DNA of 38,664 nt from NCBI GenBank assembly GCA_003282895.1, contig QBYI01000004.1, forward strand, positions 1 through 38,664, written 5' to 3'. Every line of letters begins with the position of its first letter. The stretch's first letter is position 1. This document shows, piece after piece, positions 1 through 8,603 of the stretch. Below the pieces are notes generated by a model, which was not told the DNA's origin, made no database searches, and saw only the letters and a program-made list of their open reading frames with translations. The translations under genes and the position numbers were made by a program. The DNA is from Pelagibacteraceae bacterium AG-325-F15 (GTDB lineage Bacteria; Pseudomonadota; Alphaproteobacteria; Pelagibacterales; Pelagibacteraceae).

Positions 1-1
1 A

Positions 2-268
2 GTAATTATTTACATGCCTATGATACCAGAGGCAGTGATAGCTATGCTTTCGTGTGCGAGAATTGGAGCAATTCACTCAGTTGTTTTTGGTGGCTTTGCA
101 TCAAATGAACTAGCTAGTAGAATTGATGACAGTAAAGCAAAATTGTTAGTTACAGCATCATGTGGTTTTGAGCCAGGAAGAACAGTTGAATACAAACCTC
201 TAGTGGATGAAGCTGTTAAACTAGCTAATCATAAAATAGAAAAGATGATTTTATTTCAAAGATCGGGT
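2..268 (+). pseudogene. Acetyl/propionyl-CoA synthetase (AMP-binding family) internal fragment, open to left edge, truncated at junction with proteorhodopsin
   Basis: Frame 2 reads VIIYMPMIPEAVIAMLSCARIGAIHSVVFGGFASNELASRIDDSKAKLLVTASCGFEPGRTVEYKPLVDEAVKLANHKIEKMILFQR, typical Acs/PrpE core sequence. Similarity stops at about 260-268, where proteorhodopsin sequence begins in another frame. Confidence 0.8.
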
Positions 269-269
269 C

Positions 270-908
270 ATGTTAGCAGCTACTGCTTTCTTCTTCATGG
301 AAACTGGCAACGTAGCAGCGGGCTGGAGAACTTCAGTTATCGTTGCAGGTCTAGTAACTGGTATTGCATTCATACACTACATGTACATGAGAGAAGTATG
401 GGTGACTACTGGAGACTCGCCAACAGTATACAGATATATTGACTGGTTAATTACTGTACCTCTACAAATGGTTGAATTCTATTTAATTCTATCTGCTGTA
501 GGTAAAGCAAATTCTGGAATGTTCTGGAGATTGTTACTTGGTTCAGTAGTAATGCTAGTAGGTGGATATTTAGGAGAAGCTGGATACATCAACGCTACAC
601 TTGGTTTCATTATCGGTATGGCAGGTTGGGTATACATTCTTTATGAAGTATTCTCTGGTGAAGCAGGTAAAGCTGCAGCAAAAAGTGGAAACAAGGCTCT
701 TGTAACTGCTTTTGGTGCAATGAGAATGATCGTTACAGTAGGTTGGGCAATTTACCCACTAGGTTATGTATTTGGTTACCTAACAGGTGGTGTAGATGCA
801 GAATCACTTAACGTTGTTTATAACTTAGCTGACTTTGTTAACAAAATTGCATTTGGTCTAGTAATTTGGGCTGCTGCAACTAGTTCAAGCGGAAAAAGAG
901 CTAAGTAG
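270..908 (+). CDS. Proteorhodopsin, lacking signal peptide and start of helix A in this window
   Basis: GNVAAGWRTS, FIHYMYMREVW, YRYIDWLITVPLQMVEFYLIL (proton acceptor Asp, tuning residue Gln, donor Glu), ADFVNKIAFGLVIW (retinal Lys). The 5' end is missing relative to the family. Confidence 0.95.
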   Translation: MLAATAFFFMETGNVAAGWRTSVIVAGLVTGIAFIHYMYMREVWVTTGDSPTVYRYIDWLITVPLQMVEFYLILSAVGKANSGMFWRLLLGSVVMLVGGYLGEAGYINATLGFIIGMAGWVYILYEVFSGEAGKAAAKSGNKALVTAFGAMRMIVTVGWAIYPLGYVFGYLTGGVDAESLNVVYNLADFVNKIAFGLVIWAAATSSSGKRAK

Positions 909-933
909 TTTTACTAAGTAAAATATTTAATTA

Positions 934-970
934 GGGCGAGTATGTTTATACATGCTTGCCCTTTTTTTTT
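934..970 (+). terminator. Rho-independent terminator after proteorhodopsin
   Basis: GGGCGAGTATG-tttata-CATGCTTGCCC stem (two G-U pairs) followed by T9. Confidence 0.85.
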
Positions 971-989
971 AAGAGCTTATATCTAATTA

Positions 990-1310
990 ATGGCAAAAAT
1001 AAATTTCATCACGCACGATAAGCAAACACATACAATTGATGTTCAAAATGGACTTACGGTTATGGAGGGTGCAGTTCAAAATGATATTCCTGGTATTGAT
1101 GCAGATTGTGGTGGTGGAATGGCTTGTGCGACATGTCATGTATATGTTAATGACGAATGGTTTGATAAGCTACCACCTAAAGAAGATGGAGAAGAAGATA
1201 TGTTAGATATGGCATTTGAACCAAAACAAAATAGTAGATTAAGTTGTCAATTAACTGTTTCAAATGAATTAGATGGTTTAATAGTTAACATTCCTGAAAA
1301 ACAAGTTTAA
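990..1310 (+). CDS. 2Fe-2S ferredoxin
   Basis: 106 aa with [17 protein letters not shown] and RLSCQL Cys ligands. Confidence 0.92.
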   Translation: MAKINFITHDKQTHTIDVQNGLTVMEGAVQNDIPGIDADCGGGMACATCHVYVNDEWFDKLPPKEDGEEDMLDMAFEPKQNSRLSCQLTVSNELDGLIVNIPEKQV

Positions 1311-2330
1311 ATGAACAAAACAGATGCATTAATAATTGGAGCGGGACCAACTGGTTTGTTCACAGCACATCAATTAAAATTAATTGGTCTTGATTGTGAG
1401 ATAGTAGATAATTTAGATAAAATAGGTGGACAATGCATTGAACTTTATCCAGATAAGCCAATTTATGATATACCAGCTGTTCCTGAATGTACGGGAGAAG
1501 AGTTAACCAATAATTTAATTAATCAATTAAAACCTTTTGATATTAAATTTCATCTCAGTGAAAGAGTAGATGAAGTGAAAAAAGAAAATCAGAGCTGGGT
1601 AGTTAAAACAAATAATGGAAAAACATTTTTAACCCCAAATGTTATAATCGCAGGAGGTGTTGGATCCTTTGAACCTAGAAAATTCCCTGTGAAAGAGTGT
1701 GAAAAATTTGAAAATCAATCGGTTTTTTACTCAATTAGAGATAAAAAAATATTTGAGGGTAAAACCGTAACTATTTTTGGAGGAGGAGATAGTGCCTTGG
1801 ATTGGGCTGTCGAATTATCAAAAAGCTCAAAAGTAAATTTAATTCACAGAAGAGATGATTTTAGAGCCGCACAGGCAACAGTCGATAAAGTACATGAACT
1901 CGCAAAAGAAGGAAAAATTAATCTATATACCAAGTATCAAATGAGTTCTGTTAAAGGTGAAGAGAAATTAGAAAGTATCGACATTAAAAATGACAACAAA
2001 GAAATCAAAACTCTTAATTCAGAATACGTTTTAGGTTTTTTTGGGCTTGTTATGCAGTTAGGACCAATTGCAAATTGGGGATTAAATATTGATAAAAAAA
2101 CTATTGAAGTAGATACAGAGAAATTTGAGACGAATCAAAAAGGTATTTATGCTGTTGGTGATATCTGCTCTTACCCAGGAAAATTAAAGCTTATCTTATC
2201 TGGTTTTCATGAGGGTGCTTTAGCTGCAAGAGCTTGTTTTAAACTGGCAAGACCTGATGAAAAGTATAGATTTGAATTTACTACCTCCTCTAAAACTTTA
2301 AAAGATCGACTAGGCGTTAAAGGTGATTGA
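1311..2330 (+). CDS. Ferredoxin/thioredoxin-reductase-like FAD/NAD(P) oxidoreductase (ferredoxin-NADP reductase type 2)
   Basis: ALIIGAGPTGLFTAHQL, KIGGQCIELYPDKPIYDIPA, TIFGGGDSALDWAVEL, YAVGDI motifs; starts directly after the ferredoxin stop. Confidence 0.9.
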   Translation: MNKTDALIIGAGPTGLFTAHQLKLIGLDCEIVDNLDKIGGQCIELYPDKPIYDIPAVPECTGEELTNNLINQLKPFDIKFHLSERVDEVKKENQSWVVKTNNGKTFLTPNVIIAGGVGSFEPRKFPVKECEKFENQSVFYSIRDKKIFEGKTVTIFGGGDSALDWAVELSKSSKVNLIHRRDDFRAAQATVDKVHELAKEGKINLYTKYQMSSVKGEEKLESIDIKNDNKEIKTLNSEYVLGFFGLVMQLGPIANWGLNIDKKTIEVDTEKFETNQKGIYAVGDICSYPGKLKLILSGFHEGALAARACFKLARPDEKYRFEFTTSSKTLKDRLGVKGD

Positions 2331-2949
2331 ACTCCTTACAGCTGATACACCTAATGGTAAAAAAATTAGTATCATGCTGGAAGAGATTGGTTATCAGTAT
2401 AAATTAACCAAAATAGATATAAGTAATGGCGAACAATTTAAACCTGAGTTCGTAAAATTAAGTCCATTTAGTAAAATTCCAATAATTATTGATCATGATA
2501 AAAATGAGACCATATTCGAGTCCGGGGCAATTTTAATTTATCTTGGAGAAAAGAGTGGGAAATTTTATGACAATGAAGATCGATTAAAAATTAATCAATG
2601 GTTAATGGCTCAAATGGGATATGTGGGTCCTATGATAGGACAACATCATCAATTCCATCATTATAATCCAGGCAAAAGTGAGTTTGGTGAAGAAAGATAT
2701 TTCAAAATTACAAAAAGAATTTATCAAGAATTAGATAATAGACTAAAAGAATCTAAATTTCTTGCAGGAGAAAAATATACAATAGCTGATATTGCAACTT
2801 GGCCTTGGATTGCTAGGCATGAGTGGCATGACATTGGTCTTAAAAATTTTAAAAACTTATCAAGATGGTATTATGAAATTTCCACACGAGAGGCAGTAAT
2901 AAAAGGATATCAATTTATGAATAAGGAAAGTTTGCCTCCTCAAACATAA
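2323..2949 (+). CDS. Glutathione S-transferase family protein (GTG start)
   Basis: 208 aa thioredoxin-fold N-terminus (FSKIPIIID, ESGAILIYLGE) and GST C-terminus (FLAGEKYTIADIATWPW); 8 bp overlap with the upstream ORF. Confidence 0.88.
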   Translation: MIELLTADTPNGKKISIMLEEIGYQYKLTKIDISNGEQFKPEFVKLSPFSKIPIIIDHDKNETIFESGAILIYLGEKSGKFYDNEDRLKINQWLMAQMGYVGPMIGQHHQFHHYNPGKSEFGEERYFKITKRIYQELDNRLKESKFLAGEKYTIADIATWPWIARHEWHDIGLKNFKNLSRWYYEISTREAVIKGYQFMNKESLPPQT

Positions 2950-2950
2950 A

Positions 2951-3046
2951 TTAATTCATCAACTTAAATAAAGAAGTTAAAATACCATTACCTGATAACT
3001 CAATAGCTAAAACAATAACAATAATTAGAATTAACTTACTATTCAT
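2951..3046 (-). CDS. Candidate small single-TM protein, 31 aa (not in ORF track)
   Basis: Reverse strand reads ATG...TAA encoding MNSKLILIIVIVLAIELSGNGILTSLFKLMN, in an otherwise empty ~215 bp gap. Confidence 0.35.
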   Translation of the reverse strand: MNSKLILIIVIVLAIELSGNGILTSLFKLMN

Positions 3047-3166
3047 CTTGTAAACACATATAGTAACAGAATTATCCAAATAATAGGATAGTAAATATAA
3101 ATATATTTTTTTGCAAAAAGAAATGAAATTGAATTTTTGTTTGATTTTTTTCTTTTCATTTTTTAA

Positions 3167-3994
3167 CTATAATTGACCTTTTTTAGGTGCACCTTTATAA
3201 AAAATTTCTTGAAGATTGTCATTTTCCTTTTTTTTTAACTTAAGGTCTTTTTCACTCATTAACAATGAAGTTCTCTCAATTTTTTCGTGATAATTATAAC
3301 TATCCACACCTCTAGCTAATTGCACACTATTTTTACCTATGATTTGTTTAACATTTGCTCCAATATAGCTTTGGATAACAAATCCTATTCTTCGGTCGTC
3401 ACTTTTGTTTAAATCTGAACCATGTACCACAGTTGGATGGTGTAATGACATTTGACCTGCTTTTAATATCAAAGGAGTTGTTTTTTCTTTAGGCACATTA
3501 TTAACAGTCTGACCTCTGGTTAATAAATTTCCTTCATTAAACATCTGATCATGATCTTTTAAACTATCTTTATGAGAACCTGACCACATTCTCATGCAGC
3601 CATTGTGTTCATTAGAATCTGTTATTGCAACCCAAGCAGTCACCCAATTATGAGGCTCCAATCCAATATATTTTGCATCTTGATGATAGCTAACAAAACC
3701 TTTTTCATTAGGATTTTTGATAAAAAGAGTCGTTCCACAAACAAGTATATCCTCACCAATTAAGCTTTGAACAGCATCTAATATTTTAGGATGATGTGTA
3801 ACTTCATCTAATAAAGGTGAAATTAAATGAGCATTATATCTACCTGACTTATCTAATTCACCAGGCATTTCTTTTTCTATTAATTCTATTTCATCTCGAA
3901 TTTCTTTTGCCTTTTCTTTTGAAAAAATATTTATTGGCGAAACAAATCCTTCATCCTCATATTGTTTAAGTTGATTTGAAGAAAGATAAGACAT
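3167..3994 (-). CDS. Phytanoyl-CoA dioxygenase (PhyH) family Fe(II)/2OG oxygenase
   Basis: SYHQDAKYIGLEPHNWVTAWVAITDSNEHNGCMRMWSGSHK (HxD), HHPTVVHGSDLNKSDDRRIGF (distal His/Arg). Confidence 0.88.
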   Translation of the reverse strand: MSYLSSNQLKQYEDEGFVSPINIFSKEKAKEIRDEIELIEKEMPGELDKSGRYNAHLISPLLDEVTHHPKILDAVQSLIGEDILVCGTTLFIKNPNEKGFVSYHQDAKYIGLEPHNWVTAWVAITDSNEHNGCMRMWSGSHKDSLKDHDQMFNEGNLLTRGQTVNNVPKEKTTPLILKAGQMSLHHPTVVHGSDLNKSDDRRIGFVIQSYIGANVKQIIGKNSVQLARGVDSYNYHEKIERTSLLMSEKDLKLKKKENDNLQEIFYKGAPKKGQL

Positions 3995-4013
3995 ATTATT
4001 TTAAAAACATTAC

Positions 4014-4799
4014 ATGAGCGCTACTATTTCTTCAATAAATTACTGTCCAGTTAAATCTGTATCATTTCAGACAATTAAAAATTGTAAAATCAAAAAAGAT
4101 ATTGGAATTGTTAGTGATAGAATTTTTGCATTTGCAAAAGATCTAGATCAAGAACAGGTAAAATTATTTGAAAAAAGCCCTGATGATAGAAAAGGAAAGT
4201 GGAACAAAGTTTTAACATTAAAAAATTCTCCAGTATTAAATAAATATAACTTTATTTATAAAGATGAAAAACTAACCCTTACTTTAAAAGACAAAGAAAT
4301 ATTAACCATTGATGTTAATCAATCAGAAGAACGCGAAACACTATCAAATACAATTTCAGAATTAGAAAGTTCCTTAAAGAAACCAATAACTTTAATGAAA
4401 AATCATGAATTTCCCTTTTTTGATACATCAATTTCTAATAAAGTAAATTTTGTAAACTCAGTCTCGCTAATAAACATTCAAAGTATTAACGATTTTAGAA
4501 AAAAAATTGATAGAAACGTCGAAAGCTCAATATTTAGAGGAAATATTTATATAGATGGAATTGAACCTTGGAAAGAACGTGAATGGATTGGTAAGATTAT
4601 TAAGATTAATAATCTTTCCTTTAAGGTAGAAAAAAATATTCCAAGATGTGTTGCTATTAATCTAAAACCACAAACAGATGACAATTCATTTAACTTACTT
4701 CAATCATTAAAAAAAACTTATAATCATTTTGAAATGGGAATTTATTTAACTGCACTAGATGATGGTGAAATAAATATCGATGATATAATAAATAATTAG
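4014..4799 (+). CDS. MOSC domain protein with N-terminal beta-barrel
   Basis: ISSINYCPVKSVSFQ start, FRGNIYIDGIEPWKEREWIGKIIKI, and late Cys in RCVAINLKPQTDD. Confidence 0.85.
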   Translation: MSATISSINYCPVKSVSFQTIKNCKIKKDIGIVSDRIFAFAKDLDQEQVKLFEKSPDDRKGKWNKVLTLKNSPVLNKYNFIYKDEKLTLTLKDKEILTIDVNQSEERETLSNTISELESSLKKPITLMKNHEFPFFDTSISNKVNFVNSVSLINIQSINDFRKKIDRNVESSIFRGNIYIDGIEPWKEREWIGKIIKINNLSFKVEKNIPRCVAINLKPQTDDNSFNLLQSLKKTYNHFEMGIYLTALDDGEINIDDIINN

Positions 4800-4902
4800 T
4801 CTCAGATTCAATTATAAGTTGATCTTTAAATTCAAGTTTATTTGCATCAAATTAGAAATCTTGTTAACCTTTATTTATTATTAAACAAAGAGGAGAGAGA
4901 TA

Positions 4903-5748
4903 ATGAATAAACTAATTAAATCGATTTCAGTTTTTCTTGTAATTCTTTTTAGTATTTCATCTGTCAATGCTGCAACATTAACTGATAGGTTAAAAGATGG
5001 ACACAAGTTAAGACTGGGTTTTGGTACTGCAGTGCCATGGGCTTACGCTGGTGATAACGGTGAAGCTTTAGGATTTGTTAATATGATTGCTCTAACAGTT
5101 CTTGAAGAAATGGGAATTACTGAGCATGAAACTAAAGTATTTGAATGGTCAGGATTAATTCCAGGAATTAATGCTAATAGATCTGACATGATTACTGGTG
5201 GTATGTACATTCTAAAAAGTAGATGTGCGAACATCAATTTTTCAGACCCCATTGGAGTTTTTGGAGATGCTATGTTAGTACCAAAAGGAAATCCTAAAAA
5301 TATTAACAATTATGCTGATGTAATTAGCACAGGTGCAAAACTTGTAACTGGTGCTGGTTTCAACACAGTAGAAGCTGCTAAGAAATTTGGTGTTCCAGAT
5401 AGTCAAATGTTATTAGTTGAAGGTGAAGTTGGAATTTTAGCTGCTATGAAAGCAGGTAGAGCTGATGTTGCTGTTCAAACTTTCTTTGGTGCTAAAGAGC
5501 ACGAAGAAAAAACAGGTGGTGCATTTGAAGTAACAGATCCTAAGTTAATGCCTATGGAAACTGTAAACGTAGTTGGTATAGGTTTTAGAAAAACTGATAC
5601 TGAGTTTAGAGATAACTTTAATGCTGCTTTAGCAAAAGTTATGGCAAATCCTGCTAAGATGTTAGAAAGAGCTGGTAAATATGGCTATGATAAAGCTCAA
5701 TTACCTCCTCCTGAAATGACTACTGAGTGGGCTTGTTCAACTAAATAA
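4903..5748 (+). CDS. ehuB: ABC transporter substrate-binding protein, EhuB-like (ectoine/hydroxyectoine-type)
   Basis: Signal peptide plus SBP type 3 fold (LRLGFGTAVPWAYAGDNGEALGF; WSGLIPGINANRSDMITGGMYI); first gene of a four-gene SBP/permease/permease/ATPase cluster. Confidence 0.72.
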   Translation: MNKLIKSISVFLVILFSISSVNAATLTDRLKDGHKLRLGFGTAVPWAYAGDNGEALGFVNMIALTVLEEMGITEHETKVFEWSGLIPGINANRSDMITGGMYILKSRCANINFSDPIGVFGDAMLVPKGNPKNINNYADVISTGAKLVTGAGFNTVEAAKKFGVPDSQMLLVEGEVGILAAMKAGRADVAVQTFFGAKEHEEKTGGAFEVTDPKLMPMETVNVVGIGFRKTDTEFRDNFNAALAKVMANPAKMLERAGKYGYDKAQLPPPEMTTEWACSTK

Positions 5749-5769
5749 AAATAATAATTTTTTAATTTA

Positions 5770-5804
5770 TCAGGCGACAATAATTCGTCGCCTGATTTTT
5801 TTTT
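5770..5804 (+). terminator. Intrinsic terminator between ehuB and ehuC
   Basis: TCAGGCGAC-aataattc-GTCGCCTGA followed by a T9 tract. Confidence 0.85.
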
Positions 5805-5822
5805 AATCATAAGGGTTTAATA

Positions 5823-6494
5823 GTGAGCTATTTTGCATTTTTATCCGAACACGGTCCGACCATGTTACTTGGAACAATAACTACTATTAAGGTATTAGTC
5901 TGCTCAACTATTCTTTATGTAATCATTTCACTAATTTTTGGATTAATGCGTTTGTCAAAAAATCCACTTATTCAAGGTACAGCAACAGTTTATATAGAAT
6001 TTTTCAGAGGAACATCTTTATTGGTTCAATTATTTTGGTTTTACTATGTATTGCCCTTTTTCGGACTTACACTAGAAGCATTCACCGCGGGGGTGGTTGC
6101 TATAGGAATGAACTTCGGCGCTTATGGAGCAGAAATTGTAAGAGGTGGAATCTTAGCAGTCCCAAAAGGACAATGGGAAGGTGCGTTTGCACTAAACTTT
6201 ACACCAGCAAAAAGAATGAGGAAAATAATAATACCTCAAATATTTCCAATTATTTTACCACCAGCAGCAAATCTAACCGTAGAACTTTTAAAAGCAACCG
6301 CACTTGTTGCTTTAGTGACAGTAGTTGATTTAACATTTGAAGCAAAACAAATCAACTCTATTACTTGGTTATCTGCTCAGTGTTTTGGAACAGCACTTTT
6401 AATTTATTATATAATTTCAAGATTTTTTCTTGTTCCATTTTTACGTTGGTTGGAAGTTTTAGCAGCAAGAAAAGTTGGAAAGGAAGTAAAATAA
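5823..6494 (+). CDS. ehuC: Amino-acid/ectoine-type ABC transporter permease (GTG start)
   Basis: YIEFFRGTSLLVQLFWFYYVLPFFG and EGAFALNFTPAKRMRKIIIPQIFPIILPP (HisM-type permease EAA loop). Confidence 0.78.
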   Translation: MSYFAFLSEHGPTMLLGTITTIKVLVCSTILYVIISLIFGLMRLSKNPLIQGTATVYIEFFRGTSLLVQLFWFYYVLPFFGLTLEAFTAGVVAIGMNFGAYGAEIVRGGILAVPKGQWEGAFALNFTPAKRMRKIIIPQIFPIILPPAANLTVELLKATALVALVTVVDLTFEAKQINSITWLSAQCFGTALLIYYIISRFFLVPFLRWLEVLAARKVGKEVK

Positions 6495-6495
6495 T

Positions 6496-7182
6496 ATGAA
6501 TGCAGAATGGAGATGGGATTTTGCGATAGAGATATTGCCACAAATGTTATGGGCAACTTTGAACACAATTTTAGCTGCTGGAATTGGCTACGCTATCGCT
6601 GCAGTTGTTGGATTATTATTTTTATTAGGTCAAAGAACCCCAATTAAAATAGTAAATATGATCAATAGAGAAATTGTTGAATTTATTAGATCAACACCTT
6701 TATTAATCCAATTATTCTTTGTCTACTTTGTACTACCTCAATTTGGAATTACATTATCAGCCTGGGTTTGTGGAATGATAACAATTGGTCTTCATTTCGG
6801 AACTTATTTATCAGAGGTGTATAGAGGAGCTTTAGAAGGTGTACCTAAAACACAATGGGAAGCATGTAGAGCCTTAAATTTTTCAACATTTTATACATAT
6901 AGAAAAATAGTTTTGCCTCAAGCGTTTCCAATTGCAATACCAGGCATGGGTAATTACTTAGTTGGTATTTTTAAAGATACACCATTATTATCTACTATTG
7001 GAGTTGCAGAACTATTTCATGCAGCAACTGCTGTTGGAGGATATCACTACCGTTATTTAGAGCCGTATACTATAGTAGGCTTAATATTTTTAACTTTATC
7101 AATTCCTGCAGCAATGTGGATTAGAAAAATTGAAAAAAATGTTAATCTAGCTCAAGGAAAAATAAAAAAAGAACAACTTTAA
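6496..7182 (+). CDS. ehuD: Amino-acid/ectoine-type ABC transporter permease
   Basis: EFIRSTPLLIQLFFVYFVLPQFG and EACRALNFSTFYTYRKIVLPQAFPIAIP. Confidence 0.78.
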   Translation: MNAEWRWDFAIEILPQMLWATLNTILAAGIGYAIAAVVGLLFLLGQRTPIKIVNMINREIVEFIRSTPLLIQLFFVYFVLPQFGITLSAWVCGMITIGLHFGTYLSEVYRGALEGVPKTQWEACRALNFSTFYTYRKIVLPQAFPIAIPGMGNYLVGIFKDTPLLSTIGVAELFHAATAVGGYHYRYLEPYTIVGLIFLTLSIPAAMWIRKIEKNVNLAQGKIKKEQL

Positions 7183-7183
7183 T

Positions 7184-7972
7184 ATGGAAGAAAACTCATC
7201 AGATATCATCGTTAATTTTTCAGATGTAACAAAACAATATGGAGATTTGGTTGTTCTAGATAAATTAAATTTAGAAATTAAAAAAAATGAAATGGTTTCA
7301 ATAATTGGACCTTCTGGATCAGGGAAAACTACAGTTTTGAGAGTACTGATGACTTTAGAGAAAATAAACCAAGGTGTAATTCATTTAGATGGAGAGCCTC
7401 TAACACATATGGACTCTGACGGTAGATTAGTTGAAGCTAGTGAAAAATATTTAAGGGAAAGAAGATCAAAAATTGGAATGGTATTTCAACAATTTAATTT
7501 ATTTCCTCATATGACAGCTTTACAAAACTGTATTGAAGCACCTATTGAAGTTTTGGGTATGAAAAAAGAAGAGGCAGAACAAAGAGCTTTAGATTTATTA
7601 GAATTAGTTGGTTTATCTGATAAAAAAGATGAACACCCAAGTAGACTATCAGGAGGTCAGCAACAACGGGTTGCCATTGCTCGAGCGTTAGCAATGAGAC
7701 CGAAAGTAATGTTGTTAGATGAAATTACATCAGCATTAGATCCCGAAGTTGTAGGAGAAGTTTTGAATGTTATTAGATCTTTAAATAAGGAACATAATTT
7801 AACAATGATTATGGTGACTCACCAAATGGGATTTGCACGAGAAATTTCAGATAGAGTATGTTTTTTTAATGAGGGTAAAATATTTGAGCAAGGTCCACCA
7901 GAACAATTGTTTGGTGATCCACAAAATGAAAGAACTAAACAGTTCTTACATGCAGTTCTTGATGCTAATTGA
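7184..7972 (+). CDS. ehuA: ABC transporter ATP-binding protein, EhuA-like
   Basis: Walker A GPSGSGKTT, LSGGQQQRVAIARALAM, Walker B VMLLDEITSALD. Insert DGEPLTHMDSDGRLVEASEKYLRE resembles EhuA. Confidence 0.8.
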   Translation: MEENSSDIIVNFSDVTKQYGDLVVLDKLNLEIKKNEMVSIIGPSGSGKTTVLRVLMTLEKINQGVIHLDGEPLTHMDSDGRLVEASEKYLRERRSKIGMVFQQFNLFPHMTALQNCIEAPIEVLGMKKEEAEQRALDLLELVGLSDKKDEHPSRLSGGQQQRVAIARALAMRPKVMLLDEITSALDPEVVGEVLNVIRSLNKEHNLTMIMVTHQMGFAREISDRVCFFNEGKIFEQGPPEQLFGDPQNERTKQFLHAVLDAN

Positions 7973-7982
7973 TTAATTGAGA

Positions 7983-8525
7983 TTAATCATCTGCATGAAC
8001 TTTTTCATCTTTTTCATGCTTTTCTTGTGCGGCGATTGTATATTTAGCTACAGGTCTAGCCATTAATCTTTTTAATCCAATTGGTTCAGCAGTATCTAGG
8101 CAATATCCATAAATATCTTCTCGAATTCTTGCTAACGCTTTATCGATTTCTGAAATTAGTTTTATTTGTCTGTTAATAGCTTTCATCTCAACATTTTTAT
8201 CAGTGTATGAACTTGCTTGATCGACAATATCAGCAGAAATGCTGTTATCATCCATGCTACCGTTATAAAGTGCCTCATTATTTGCTTTAACTAATTCTTT
8301 TTTCCATTCTGTCAGTCTCATTCTAAAAAATACCTTATGTTTTTCGCACATATATTTTTCAGTATCTTTTGGAACATAAGTCTTGGAAATTTTTATAGGT
8401 GCTTTAGCAACTATTTTTGGCTTGCTTACTGTTTTAGCTTTTGCTTTAGTAACTTTAGCTTTAACTTTTGAAACTTTAGCTTTAACTTTTGAAACTTTTT
8501 TTTTAACTTTAGTAGTCTTCGGCAT
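7983..8525 (-). CDS. DksA/TraR-family regulator with a lysine/alanine-rich histone-H1-like N-terminal tail
   Basis: C-terminus YGYCLDTAEPIGLKRLMARPVAKYTIAAQEKHE is DksA-like. The N-terminus is KVKKKVSKVKAKVSKVKAKVTKAKAK repeats. Confidence 0.87.
   Translation of the reverse strand: MPKTTKVKKKVSKVKAKVSKVKAKVTKAKAKTVSKPKIVAKAPIKISKTYVPKDTEKYMCEKHKVFFRMRLTEWKKELVKANNEALYNGSMDDNSISADIVDQASSYTDKNVEMKAINRQIKLISEIDKALARIREDIYGYCLDTAEPIGLKRLMARPVAKYTIAAQEKHEKDEKVHADD
8425..8515. repeat. ~21 bp tandem repeats encoding the 7-aa (KVKAKVS) units of the DksA tail
   Basis: Plus strand shows successive ctttagctttaacttttgaaa units (TTTAGCTTTAACTTTTGAAAC repeated); boundaries approximate. Confidence 0.8.
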
Positions 8526-8603
8526 ACTTAAAAATTGAATTTCCGGAGTATATTCAGCAAATTAGGGGTGTCAAGTAAGCTGAATTAATATTAATATTTA
8601 TAA

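Noticed and set aside
268-442. ORF 14..442 read as one 142-aa protein
   Set aside because: Residues after about 86 are the out-of-frame translation of proteorhodopsin, so only the first part is meaningful.
3167-3994. PhyH gene as an ectoine hydroxylase (EctD) linked to the ehu-like transporter
   Set aside because: EctD belongs to the same superfamily and the transporter is nearby, but the active-site context (SYHQDAKYIGLEPHNW) does not look like EctD and no other ect genes are present.
5043-5309. Minus-strand 88-aa ORF inside ehuB
   Set aside because: Antisense to a well-supported gene with no recognisable domain; a chance ORF.
6035-6328. 97-aa ORF inside ehuC
   Set aside because: Out-of-frame within a clear permease gene; low-complexity product.
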